Positions 33,244 to 41,876 of a DNA stretch of 42,458 nt are shown here, one piece after another. The stretch spans positions 1 through 42,458 of the forward strand of contig JAGGYI010000139.1 in assembly GCA_021162655.1 (NCBI GenBank), written 5' to 3'. Both the position numbers and the translations under genes were made by a program. The DNA comes from Anaerolineae bacterium. Its GTDB lineage: Bacteria > Chloroflexota > Anaerolineae > UBA1429. Below the pieces are notes generated by a model that did not search any database, was not told where the DNA came from, and worked only from the letters and a program-made list of their open reading frames with translations. Within the stretch, counting starts at the first letter, position 1. Each line of letters starts with the position of its first letter.

Positions 33244-35526
33244 ATGTCGCGATATATTGCCAAGGCGGCCATTCGCGGTGCGAATCTGATCGTCAGCGAA
33301 GCAGAAAAGATGTTGCAGGAGGCCATCAAAGAATTGGGGCCAGAGACGCCCGTGGTCTTTACGAATACCGCCTACTATTTGCCGGTGATCCTGGGGTTCA
33401 CCGGCATCGAGGTGCAGACGCTGGGGGATCTTCAACAGGTGATCGATTACGCCAAGAAGCTGCTTCACCCCGTCCCTGGAGATACGCTTTGGCTCCCTTA
33501 CTTGGGCGAGACGCTGGATTGCGGTGTGGCCACTCTCCTGGCAGAGGAGGCCATTGAGGGTATTCGCTTTGCCCGCGGATTGCAACCGGAACCCATCCCA
33601 GGGTTGCAGCTTACAGGAACTAGCTTTACCAGCCCTGATGGCAATAGCCAGGAGGAGGAAGGAGGCTTTGCCAATGGCCCCATCGATGACGTGCAGTTGC
33701 GTGCTTGGGGTATCCAGCTCGTCGATGGTCGTATGCCGGGGTTTGCGGCCATCGTAGGCGCAGCCCGGAGCAATGAGGCGGCCGTCTCGATTGTCCGCGA
33801 GCTGCAGCAGAGGAATATCTTGGTTTTTCTCTCCGGAAACGTGAACGGGCGGAGCATCATTCATCAGCTGATGGAAGAAGGCGTCGAGATGGGCTACGAT
33901 ACGTATATCGTCCCCTTTGGCACTGATACCATCTCAGCGATCTATGCCCTCGGCTTTGCGACACGCTCTGCGCTGACGTTTGGAGGCCTCTCGGGAGGAC
34001 AGGCGCGAGATATCCTTCTCTACAACAAATATCGCGTTTTCGCCTTTGTCCTTGCCCTCGGTGAGGTGGATGACCTCAAGTATGCGACGGCAGCAGGGGC
34101 CCTTAACTATGGGTTCCCCGTCATCGCCGATACGGTGATCCCGCAGATTCTCCCCACAGGCATCACTCAATATGAGCACGTGATCAGCATGCCCTTTGAT
34201 GACATTGAGGGGGAGACGGATGCAGAGAAAGCTCGCCGCTTGGTTCAGCGGTGTATCGAAGTACGAGGTATCAAGGTCAAGATCACCGAGGTGCCCATCC
34301 CCGTGCCCTATGGGAGTGCCTTTGAGGGCGAGCGTGTGCGCCGTGCGGATATGCGTATCGAGTTTGGAGGGCGCAACGCGCGGGCCTTTGAGTATCTCCG
34401 CATGGCTGACTTTGATGAGGTAGAAGATGGCAAGATCACCCTCATAGGTCCCTCCTTTGAGGATGTTGAAGTCGGTGGGGCGATGAACCTGGGCATCTTG
34501 GTAGAGGTGGCTGGCCGCAAGATGCAGGAGGATTTCGAGCCCGTTCTGGAGCGGCAGATCCACTACTTTATTAACGGAGCTTCGGGTGTCCAGCACATCG
34601 GCCAGCGAGATATTACCTGGATTCGCTTCAGCAAGGCTGCGGTGGAAAAGGGTTTCCAGATCAAGCACTTGGGCGAGATCCTCTATGCTCGCTTCCATGC
34701 AGACTTTGGCTCCATTGTGGACAAGGTCCAGGTGACGCTGATCACCGACGAAGAGCTCTTCCAAGAGTGGCTTCAGAAGGCGCGCGAAGCCTATCAGGCA
34801 CGCAATATTCGCCTGGCAGACATGACGGACGAGTCGGTGGACGAGTTCTATAGTTGTACCCTCTGCCAGAGCTTCGCCCCGAACCATGTCTGTATCGTCT
34901 CGCCGGAGCGCTTGGGGCTGTGCGGTGCATACAACTGGTTGGACTGCAAAGCCTCCTACCAGATCAACCCGACAGGCCCCAACCAGCCAGTTCCCAAGGG
35001 CATTTGTCTGGATCCGGTGTACGGCGTCTGGCAGGGGCCGAACGAGTTCGTCTATCAGAACTCCCATGGAACGGTGGAGCGGGTCTCTATGTATTCAATC
35101 ATGCGCGACCCGATGACGGCCTGTGGCTGCTTTGAGTGCATCGCCATGGTCATCCCAGAGGCGAATGGGATTATGGTCGTCTCTCGAGAGGATCCTAGCA
35201 TGACCCCCGTGGGGATGAAGTTCTCTACCCTGGCTGGCATCGCTGGCGGTGGTCTTCAGACCCCGGGCATGATGGGTGTGGGCAAGTATTACCTCCTGAG
35301 CAAGAAATTCATCTCGGCTGAAGGAGGTTTCAAGCGGGTGGTTTGGCTCTCCAAGATCCTTAAAGAGACGATGAGGGATGAGCTTCAGGCCGTTTGTGAG
35401 CGCGAAGGAGTGCCTGATCTCCTTGACAAGATCGCCGATGGGGATACGGCGACCACTATTGAGGAGCTGTTGGCCTTCTTGGAGGAGAAAGGGCATCCCG
35501 CTTTGACGATGGATCCCATCTTTTAG
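33244..35526 (+). CDS. acsB: Acetyl-CoA synthase (CO-methylating), AcsB
   Basis: The 760-residue bacterial-type ACS assembles acetyl-CoA from CO, a methyl-corrinoid and CoA. It keeps the N-terminal CODH-contacting domain (MSRYIAKAAIRGANLIVSEA) that archaeal CdhC lacks. A-cluster ligands are Cys 538, 541, 550 and 560 (SCTLCQSFAPNHVC, RLGLC) and the distal nickel site Cys627-Gly628-Cys629 (TACGCFEC), all intact. The protein is slightly longer than the Moorella enzyme. GAGGTGATAGGAG precedes the ATG. It is flanked by cooS and the corrinoid-protein genes in functional order. Confidence 0.97.
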   Translation: MSRYIAKAAIRGANLIVSEAEKMLQEAIKELGPETPVVFTNTAYYLPVILGFTGIEVQTLGDLQQVIDYAKKLLHPVPGDTLWLPYLGETLDCGVATLLAEEAIEGIRFARGLQPEPIPGLQLTGTSFTSPDGNSQEEEGGFANGPIDDVQLRAWGIQLVDGRMPGFAAIVGAARSNEAAVSIVRELQQRNILVFLSGNVNGRSIIHQLMEEGVEMGYDTYIVPFGTDTISAIYALGFATRSALTFGGLSGGQARDILLYNKYRVFAFVLALGEVDDLKYATAAGALNYGFPVIADTVIPQILPTGITQYEHVISMPFDDIEGETDAEKARRLVQRCIEVRGIKVKITEVPIPVPYGSAFEGERVRRADMRIEFGGRNARAFEYLRMADFDEVEDGKITLIGPSFEDVEVGGAMNLGILVEVAGRKMQEDFEPVLERQIHYFINGASGVQHIGQRDITWIRFSKAAVEKGFQIKHLGEILYARFHADFGSIVDKVQVTLITDEELFQEWLQKAREAYQARNIRLADMTDESVDEFYSCTLCQSFAPNHVCIVSPERLGLCGAYNWLDCKASYQINPTGPNQPVPKGICLDPVYGVWQGPNEFVYQNSHGTVERVSMYSIMRDPMTACGCFECIAMVIPEANGIMVVSREDPSMTPVGMKFSTLAGIAGGGLQTPGMMGVGKYYLLSKKFISAEGGFKRVVWLSKILKETMRDELQAVCEREGVPDLLDKIADGDTATTIEELLAFLEEKGHPALTMDPIF

Positions 35527-35585
35527 AGGACCCTTGGTATAGATAGTCAGAAAGGCATCTTGGCTGTGAAAGGAGCGTGAAGTAG

Positions 35586-36557
35586 ATGGCTGCAAGTGTG
35601 CCTTCGGTACAGGAGAAATGGACGGGAAAGGTTCGAGAGGTCACTTTAGGTGCCCTGCCGGCGGATGGTGGCACACGGGGGCGTACGGTGACCGTTGGTG
35701 GGGAGAACACACTGCCCTTCCTCCATTTTGAAGGGGAGGTTCCTCATCGCCCAGCGATCGCCATAGAGATCTGGGATCATCCCCCTGAGGACTGGTCTCC
35801 CATCCTTTTGGAGGCTTGGGGTGACGTGCTCCAAGATGTGGGGGCCTGGGCCAAAAAGGCTGAGGAGGTGGGGGCAGACCTCATTGCCTTGACCTTGGAT
35901 AGTGCTCACCCTGAGAAGGGCAACACCTCTGGGGAGCAAGCGAGGGCCACGGTGCGCAAGGTTCTTGAGGCAACCACCCTCCCGCTGATCGTCTACGGGC
36001 CGGGCCAGGTGGATAAGGATAATGAAGTGCTTGTGGCTGTGGCGGAGGAGGCCGCTGGTGAGCGGGTAGCCTTGGGGAACTGTGAGGAGGGAAATTATCG
36101 CACCATTGTGGCAGCGGCTCTGGCTCACGGGCATCTCGTCATCGGCAAGACTCCTATCGACGTGAACTTGGCCAAGCAGCTGAATATCCTCATCAGCGAT
36201 ATGCGCTTGGATCTGGACCGCATTTTGATGGACCCCACGACTGGAGCCTTGGGTTACGGCTTAGAGTACACTTATTCGGTGATGGAGCGTCTCAAACTGG
36301 CCGCCTTGATGGGCGATAGCATGACCCAGCAGCCCATGATCGTCACGACGGGCTTTGAGGCTTGGCGGGCCAAAGAGGCTCGGGTCAATGAAGGGGTCCC
36401 TGCAGAGTGGGGAGATTGGACGAAGCGAAGCCTGCTTTGGGAGACGATAACGACAATGGCCCTCCTCGAGGCGGGGGCGAATATCGTCGTCATGCGCCAT
36501 CCCGAGGCGGTGAAAAAGATCCGCCAGGTCATCGACAAGTTGATGACCAAGGCATAG
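35586..36557 (+). CDS. acsD: Corrinoid iron-sulfur protein, small subunit
   Basis: The 323-residue TIM-barrel subunit (delta/CdhD type) pairs with AcsC to carry the cobamide that takes the methyl group from methyl-THF to ACS. Diagnostic stretches are TVGGENTLPFLHFEGEVP near the N-terminus, ALTLDSAHPEKGNTS, PLIVYGPGQVDKDNEVL, GNCEEGNYRTIVAAAL and DPTTGALGYGLEYTYSVMER. No cofactor cysteines are expected in this subunit. The ATG follows AAGGAGCG. It lies 59 bp after acsB and 46 bp before acsC. Confidence 0.95.
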   Translation: MAASVPSVQEKWTGKVREVTLGALPADGGTRGRTVTVGGENTLPFLHFEGEVPHRPAIAIEIWDHPPEDWSPILLEAWGDVLQDVGAWAKKAEEVGADLIALTLDSAHPEKGNTSGEQARATVRKVLEATTLPLIVYGPGQVDKDNEVLVAVAEEAAGERVALGNCEEGNYRTIVAAALAHGHLVIGKTPIDVNLAKQLNILISDMRLDLDRILMDPTTGALGYGLEYTYSVMERLKLAALMGDSMTQQPMIVTTGFEAWRAKEARVNEGVPAEWGDWTKRSLLWETITTMALLEAGANIVVMRHPEAVKKIRQVIDKLMTKA

Positions 36558-36603
36558 TTTGTTTGCCGATAGCCATGTTTGCTGAAGGAAGGAGAGTGTA
36601 GCC

Positions 36604-37947
36604 ATGGGATTGAGTGGGTTGGCAATATATAAATTGTTGCCCAAGACGAACTGCAAGGAGTGTGGCTTCCCTACCTGTTTGGCTTTTGCGATGAAGCTGG
36701 CCGCTCGGCAAGTGGAGCTTTCTGCTTGCCCATACGTCTCGGATGAGGCAAAGGCTGTTTTGGATGCTGCCTCAGCACCGCCTATCCGCTTGGTCAAGGT
36801 GGGGCCTGAGGAGCGCAAGGTCGAGGTAGGGAACGAGACGGTACTCTTTCGCCATGAGAAGACCTTTTACCATCCCCCTGGCTTTTTCTATCGCTTGAAG
36901 GACGATGAGCCGGCGGATGCCTTTGCGGCCAGGTTGGAAGCCGTGGCGAATTATGGTGTGGAGCGTGTGGGTATCGAGTTAAAGGCGGATGGGATTGCGC
37001 TCCAGAGTGCCGCGGGTAGTGCAGATGCTTTTGGAGAGCGCGCTGCTCAGGTGGTAAGTGCGGGATTACCCCTTGTCTTGATCGCAGACGATCCTCAGGT
37101 GATGGAAGCGGGGCTCAAAGCAGCTCAGGGAATGGCCCCCCTGATCTATGCTGCGAATGCAGAGAATTGGGAAACCATGGCCTCTTTGGCTGCCCAGTAC
37201 GGAGCGCCTTTGGCTGTCTTTGGGGAGGGGCTGGAGACTTTGGCTGAGTTGACGGAAAAGATCAAGGGCAAGGGCGTCGAGGACATGGTCTTGGACCCAG
37301 GGACAAGGGGGTGGAGCGATTCGCTGGCGGCCTTTACCCAGCTGCGCCGTCTGGCGATCAAAAAGAACTATCGACCGCTGGGGTACCCCATCATTGCCTT
37401 CCCTGGAGAGGGGACCGAGGACGAGCTGGAGGAAGCTCTCCTAGCGGGCCAGTATGTGGCCAAATATGCGGGGTTCATTGTTATGGACCACTTTGATCCG
37501 GCGAGCCTCTATCCGCTCTTGACTTTGCGGCAGAACATCTACACCGATCCGCAAAAGCCCATCCAGGTGAGCCCGGGTCTCTATGAGATTGGCAAGCCCA
37601 CGCCGGAATCCCCCTTGCTGGTGACGACCAATTTCTCCTTGACGTACTTTAGCGTGGCGGGCGAGGTGGAGGGCAGCGGCATTCCTGCCTGGTTATTGGT
37701 TGCCGACTCGGAGGGAATGTCGGTGTTGACGGCCTGGGCCGCGGGCAAGTTCGACGCGGAGAGGATTGCCAAAGCGGTCAAGTCTATGGGGGTGGCGGAA
37801 AAGGTTGCCCACCGCAAGATCATCATCCCTGGCTATGTCTCGAGCATTTCGGGCGAGTTGGAGGATGAGCTTCCCGATTGGGAGATCCTGGTCGGGCCGA
37901 GGGAGGCGATCAATATCCCCAGCTTCCTCAAGCAGTTTGCTGCCTAG
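36604..37947 (+). CDS. acsC: Corrinoid iron-sulfur protein, large subunit
   Basis: The 447-residue gamma subunit (AcsC/CdhE) begins with the 4Fe-4S domain NCKECGFPTCLAFAMKLA (Cys 17, 20, 25 and 42) that reductively activates the cobalt. A TIM barrel and a C-terminal cobamide-binding domain (about 330-447, with GLYEIGKPTPESPLLVTTNF, SVLTAWAAGKFDAERIAK and HRKIIIPGYVSSISGELED) follow. All features are intact. The ATG is preceded by GGAAGGAGAG. The activator for this protein is encoded directly downstream. Confidence 0.96.
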   Translation: MGLSGLAIYKLLPKTNCKECGFPTCLAFAMKLAARQVELSACPYVSDEAKAVLDAASAPPIRLVKVGPEERKVEVGNETVLFRHEKTFYHPPGFFYRLKDDEPADAFAARLEAVANYGVERVGIELKADGIALQSAAGSADAFGERAAQVVSAGLPLVLIADDPQVMEAGLKAAQGMAPLIYAANAENWETMASLAAQYGAPLAVFGEGLETLAELTEKIKGKGVEDMVLDPGTRGWSDSLAAFTQLRRLAIKKNYRPLGYPIIAFPGEGTEDELEEALLAGQYVAKYAGFIVMDHFDPASLYPLLTLRQNIYTDPQKPIQVSPGLYEIGKPTPESPLLVTTNFSLTYFSVAGEVEGSGIPAWLLVADSEGMSVLTAWAAGKFDAERIAKAVKSMGVAEKVAHRKIIIPGYVSSISGELEDELPDWEILVGPREAINIPSFLKQFAA

Positions 37948-37994
37948 GTTTATTGAGGGTGTTTTTACCGATAGTGTAGAAAAGGAGGACTCTC

Positions 37995-39938
37995 ATCGCA
38001 GACAAGTGCAGAGTGACGCTGTTGCCTGCTCAGCAGGTGGTTTATGTAGAAAGGGGGGCCCTGCTGCAGGAGGCTATCGAGGCAGCAGGGATCCCCTTGG
38101 CTCTCCCTTGTGGGGGCCAAGGACGCTGTGGGCGCTGTATAGTGGTCGTTCAAGAGGGCCAAGTGCGCCGCCGCTCGGTGGCGCGCCTAACTCCCCAGGA
38201 GGTAGAACAAGGGTACGCCCTTGCCTGTCAAACCCTGGTCGAGGGGGACCTCGTTGTCTATGTGCCCCCTCAGGAGGAGAGGATTGTACGCCTGGAGGTG
38301 GGTCTGGCGGCCGAGAAGGAGGCCCCAGAGGTTGTTGTCTGTGAGCATGAACAGGCGCCTTGGGTGGCCAAGTGCCATTTAAAGGTGGACCCCCCTTCCT
38401 TGGCAGATAACACTACCGATTTTGAACGCCTCCAACGAGAGCTTGTGCGGCAACATGGGATAACGGGATTGGTTGCCAGTTTGCCCATCATGCGCAAGTT
38501 GGCAGGAGCGCTCCGGGCAGAGGATTGGGAGGTGACGGCCGTCGTAGAAAAGGGGACTTGGGCAAGCTCGCAGGGACCTCCCAGGTTGGTGGACATTCGC
38601 CCTGGAGATACAACGGAACACACCCTGGGGTTGGCCATCGACATCGGTACGACTACCAATGTCGTCTATTTGGTGGATTTGCAAAGCAAGGCTTTGCTTG
38701 GGCGCGCTTCTGCATACAATGGGCAGATCTCCTGTGGTGAGGATGTCATCTCGCGGATCATCTACTCTCAGCGCCCAGGGGGGCTAGAGCACCTCCAACA
38801 GCTTGTCTTGAACACTTTGAACGGCTTAATCGATGAGCTCCTCGCAGCGCATGGGGCAAGCCCTGAGGATGTGTATTTTGCCACCGTGGCAGGTAACCCC
38901 ACGATGATTCACCTTTTCCTGGGGTTAGATCCTCGCCATATTCGCTTGGAGCCCCATATCCCCACGGTGAATCATCCCCCGCCTGTGCGAGCGGGTGAGC
39001 TTGGCTTACGAATACACCCAGAGGCGACAGTGGATTGCCTCCCTGGGGTTGGTGCCTATGTGGGGGCAGATATCACTGCGGGGGTGCTACGTTCACGGAT
39101 GAGTGAGGAAGAGCCCATTACCCTTTTCATTGACGTGGGTACGAATGGGGAGCTCGTCCTGGGGAATAAAGACTGGCTGATCTCTTGCGCTTGCTCGGCC
39201 GGGCCGGCCTTTGAGGGCTCGGGCGTGGTCTCGGGGATGCGGGCTACTGTGGGGGCCATCCAGGAAGTGTGGATCAATCCTCAGACCTTTGAGCCCACCT
39301 ATGAAACGATAGGCAATGCCCCGCCAAAGGGTATTTGTGGTTCGGGGATGATTTCATTGTTGGGCGAGATGTTTATCACGGGGGTTATCGATAAGAGCGG
39401 CCATGTGAATCGCAGCTTGGATACCCCCCGGGTGCGAGAGGGCCCTGGCGGTGGGGAGTATGTCGTTGCCTGGGCCGCCGAGACGGAGGATAAAAAGAGG
39501 GATATCGTCCTCACAGAGGTGGATATTCAGAACCTCTTGCGAGCCAAGGCGGCCATCTATGCGGGGATGAACGTGCTGGCCACCAGTGTGGGTCTGGAGC
39601 TAGAGGACATTGAGCGCATCCTCATTGGCGGGGCTTTTGGCAAGTACATCGATATCGAGAAGGCCATCGAGATAGGCCTCTTGCCCGATATGCCCTGGGA
39701 TCGCTTTGCATATCTAGGCAACACCTCGGTACAAGGGGCTTATCTCTGTCTTCTCTGCCCAGAGCATCGCGCTATGGTGCGCGAGATTGCCAGCAAGATG
39801 ACCTACCTGGAGCTCAGTGCAGATAATAGCTTTATGAACGCCTTTACTTCGGCGCTCTTTTTGCCACATACGGATTTGGAGCAGTTTCCCTCTGTGCGAG
39901 AGAAGCTTCGCAATGTGGAACGGCTTGGAGGGTCATGA
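37995..39938 (+). CDS. RACo-like ATP-dependent activator of the corrinoid protein (2Fe-2S + ASKHA)
   Basis: This protein reductively reactivates Co(II) corrinoid to Co(I). An N-terminal 2Fe-2S domain (PCGGQGRCGRC, later CQT) is followed by a linker and an ASKHA ATPase domain (LGLAIDIGTTTNVVYLVDL, ATVAGNPTMIHLFLG, TLFIDVGTNGELVLG, ACSAGPAFEGSGV, ERILIGGAFGKYIDIEKA). The start is unusual. The only good ribosome site (GGAGG, 37984-37988) lies 6 nt before an in-frame ATC at 37995, which would give MADKCRVTLLPAQQ, the usual N-terminus. The first standard start is GTG at 38013, 24 nt from that site, which would remove part of the first beta strand. I give 37995 as the more likely start; the GTG reading has 641 residues. 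The stop overlaps cooC. Confidence 0.88.
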   Translation: MADKCRVTLLPAQQVVYVERGALLQEAIEAAGIPLALPCGGQGRCGRCIVVVQEGQVRRRSVARLTPQEVEQGYALACQTLVEGDLVVYVPPQEERIVRLEVGLAAEKEAPEVVVCEHEQAPWVAKCHLKVDPPSLADNTTDFERLQRELVRQHGITGLVASLPIMRKLAGALRAEDWEVTAVVEKGTWASSQGPPRLVDIRPGDTTEHTLGLAIDIGTTTNVVYLVDLQSKALLGRASAYNGQISCGEDVISRIIYSQRPGGLEHLQQLVLNTLNGLIDELLAAHGASPEDVYFATVAGNPTMIHLFLGLDPRHIRLEPHIPTVNHPPPVRAGELGLRIHPEATVDCLPGVGAYVGADITAGVLRSRMSEEEPITLFIDVGTNGELVLGNKDWLISCACSAGPAFEGSGVVSGMRATVGAIQEVWINPQTFEPTYETIGNAPPKGICGSGMISLLGEMFITGVIDKSGHVNRSLDTPRVREGPGGGEYVVAWAAETEDKKRDIVLTEVDIQNLLRAKAAIYAGMNVLATSVGLELEDIERILIGGAFGKYIDIEKAIEIGLLPDMPWDRFAYLGNTSVQGAYLCLLCPEHRAMVREIASKMTYLELSADNSFMNAFTSALFLPHTDLEQFPSVREKLRNVERLGGS

Positions 39939-40708
39939 TGACGGTAACGATAGCTGTGGCGGGCAAGGGGGGAACTGGTAAAACCCTCTTTGCCGCCCTG
40001 ACCATCAAATATCTTTTGGAAAGAGGACGCACCCCCATCCTGGCTATCGATGGGGATCCCAGTTCGAACTTGAACCTGGCTTTGGGGATGGAGCTACGTG
40101 AGACGATCGGCCAGATTCGCGAAGAGACGCAGAAACAGGTCTCGAGTGGACGCTTTCAAGTGGGCATCTCCAAGCCAGATTGGTTCGAGTACAAGGTGTA
40201 CGAGTGCCTGGTTGAGGGTGAAGGGGTGGACCTTTTGGCGATGGGGCGACCCGAGGGGCCGGGGTGCTACTGCGCGGCCAACAACATGCTCCGCCAATGT
40301 ATCGACCGTTTGGGCGATGAGTATGCCTATGTGGTGATCGACAACGAGGCGGGGATGGAGCATATTAGTCGTCAGACTACTCGGGATGTGGACTATCTCT
40401 TTATTCTCAGTGATCCGAGTTATCGTGGGGTGATTGCGGCAGCGCGTATTGCCGAGCTGGCCCAGGAGCTGGGGACGCGCATCGGGAAGGAATACCTCGT
40501 GATCAACAACGTCCAGGGGGAGCTCCCAGAAGTATTGGAGAACAGAGTCAAAGAATTGGGTGTACCTTTCCTGGGGGCAATTCCGCGCGATCAGGCAGTG
40601 ATGGAATGCGATTTCGAGGGTAAACCTCTCATCACGCTGGGGGAGGACTCGTTGGTGTACCCAGCTGTCTGCCGATTGTTGGATCAAGCCTTTGCGGATT
40701 CGAAATAA
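39935..40708 (+). CDS. cooC: CODH/ACS nickel-insertion ATPase (CooC/AcsF)
   Basis: The 257-residue MinD/ParA-type ATPase has the deviant Walker A GKGGTGKT (10-17) and the CooC metal-binding pair Cys111-x-Cys113 in GPGCYCAANNMLR, where a dimer would hold one nickel. Other typical regions are AIDGDPSSNLNLALG, VVIDNEAGMEHISRQT and VINNVQGELP. It loads nickel into CooS and/or AcsB. The start overlaps the activator's stop (ATGA) with GGAGGG upstream; ATG at 39938 is an equivalent alternative. Whether it serves CooS, AcsB or both cannot be told from sequence. Confidence 0.95.
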   Translation: MMTVTIAVAGKGGTGKTLFAALTIKYLLERGRTPILAIDGDPSSNLNLALGMELRETIGQIREETQKQVSSGRFQVGISKPDWFEYKVYECLVEGEGVDLLAMGRPEGPGCYCAANNMLRQCIDRLGDEYAYVVIDNEAGMEHISRQTTRDVDYLFILSDPSYRGVIAAARIAELAQELGTRIGKEYLVINNVQGELPEVLENRVKELGVPFLGAIPRDQAVMECDFEGKPLITLGEDSLVYPAVCRLLDQAFADSK

Positions 40709-40753
40709 GCTTTGTGCCGAAAGGCGGAGCGGTTACGGGAAGGAGGAAAAGAG

Positions 40754-41674
40754 ATGCTAATCGTTGGAGAGAACATCCATATCCTCTCGCCAAGGGTGAA
40801 GCGGGCGATTCGCGAGCGCGATACGGAGGCGATTCAGAAGCTGGCCAAAGCCGAAGTGGAGCATGGGGCCCACATGCTGGATCTGAACATTGGCCCCCAG
40901 CGGCGCCATGGCCCCGAGGTGATGGAGTGGATCGTCAACGCTGTGCAAGAGGTGGTGGATGTGCCCCTTTCCTTTGACACAACCAACCTGGAAGCCATCG
41001 AGGTGGGGCTCAAGCTGGCTAAGAAGCAAGCGATGATCAACTCTACCTCGGCCGAGCCTGAGCGCTTGGAGAAGGTGCCTCCGCTGGCAGCCAAGTATAA
41101 TGCCAAGCTGATTGCCTTGATGATGGGCAAGGGAGGTATTCCAGTGACGGCCGAGGAGCGGGTGGCCATCGCCATTGAGCACTTGGTGCCAAGAGCGATG
41201 GAAGTGGGCATCCCCATGGAGGATCTCTATCTTGACCCTCTGGTGCTCACGGTGGCGGGATGTCAGGAGTATTGCCCCCATGCCATTGAGGCAGTGCGCT
41301 ATGTGAAGCAAGGGATGGATCCGGCTCCTCAAACCATTGCTGGGTTGAGCAACGTGTCGAACCATGTTCCCACAGAGAACCGCAGCTTGATCAACCGGGT
41401 TTACCTTGTGATGCTGATGGCGGCGGGGCTGGACGCTGTGATCGCCGATCCCCTGGACGACAAGTTGATGGAAGTCATTCGCATCATTGAGGAGAGGGAT
41501 GACAGCACGCCTGTGGGCAGGTTGCTCTTGGCCCTCTATGATGCGACGGCGGCGATGGAGGAGCTCGATCCCTCCCAAGTGGATATGGACGATCCGGAGC
41601 AGGTGGCCATTTGGAAGACGGTTCAGATTCTGTTGAACAAGGTGATCTTTACCGAGTCCTATCTACGCACCTGA
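40754..41674 (+). CDS. acsE: Methyl-THF:corrinoid iron-sulfur protein methyltransferase
   Basis: The 306-residue pterin-binding TIM-barrel enzyme transfers the methyl group from methyl-THF to the corrinoid protein, joining the two branches. Visible are MLIVGENIHILSPRVKRAI at the start, HGAHMLDLNIGPQRRHGPEV, VPLSFDTTNLEAIEVGL, AMINSTSAEPERL, DLYLDPLVLTV and TIAGLSNVSNHVPTENRSLI. Length matches Moorella AcsE/MeTr. The ATG at 40754 follows AAGGAGG at good spacing; an in-frame TTG or GTG-type start at 40712 would add an unconserved 14 residues. It is the last gene of the cluster, 16 bp before the terminator stem. Confidence 0.96.
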   Translation: MLIVGENIHILSPRVKRAIRERDTEAIQKLAKAEVEHGAHMLDLNIGPQRRHGPEVMEWIVNAVQEVVDVPLSFDTTNLEAIEVGLKLAKKQAMINSTSAEPERLEKVPPLAAKYNAKLIALMMGKGGIPVTAEERVAIAIEHLVPRAMEVGIPMEDLYLDPLVLTVAGCQEYCPHAIEAVRYVKQGMDPAPQTIAGLSNVSNHVPTENRSLINRVYLVMLMAAGLDAVIADPLDDKLMEVIRIIEERDDSTPVGRLLLALYDATAAMEELDPSQVDMDDPEQVAIWKTVQILLNKVIFTESYLRT

Positions 41675-41690
41675 TTTTTAGGGGAGGCGA

Positions 41691-41723
41691 AGCCCCTCAT
41701 CGCGTAGGTGAGGGGCTTTTTTT
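41691..41723 (+). terminator. Intrinsic terminator ending the Wood-Ljungdahl cluster
   Basis: AGCCCCTCA (41691-41699) and TGAGGGGCT (41709-41717) form a perfect 9-bp stem with a 9-nt loop, followed by a run of seven T (41717-41723). It starts 16 nt after the acsE stop. An AGGGG just upstream (41680-41684) could compete for the CCCCT arm. Confidence 0.93.
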
Positions 41724-41876
41724 CATGGGGTAGGCTGGGGGCTCCCTCTAGAGCCTTGCCAATTATCCCTCTAGGTCTTGATGGCGGCGGACTTTCAGTC
41801 ACTTTGCCGGTTCAAGGCGAGGGGCGCGGTGGCGAAAGATTCAGGTTAAAGGCCCAGGTGGCGGCGGATGGCAACC
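41724..41876. other. Intergenic stretch between the terminator and the integrase remnant
   Basis: I see no gene or recognisable element here. I looked for an attC-like or attI-like recombination site next to the integrase remnant and could not support one. Confidence 0.5.

Noticed and set aside
14538-41674. A hidden hdrB gene
   Set aside because: I looked for the paired CCG cysteine motifs in all plus-strand products of the cluster. The cysteine-rich candidates (24348, 25330 and metV) have ferredoxin or other patterns instead.
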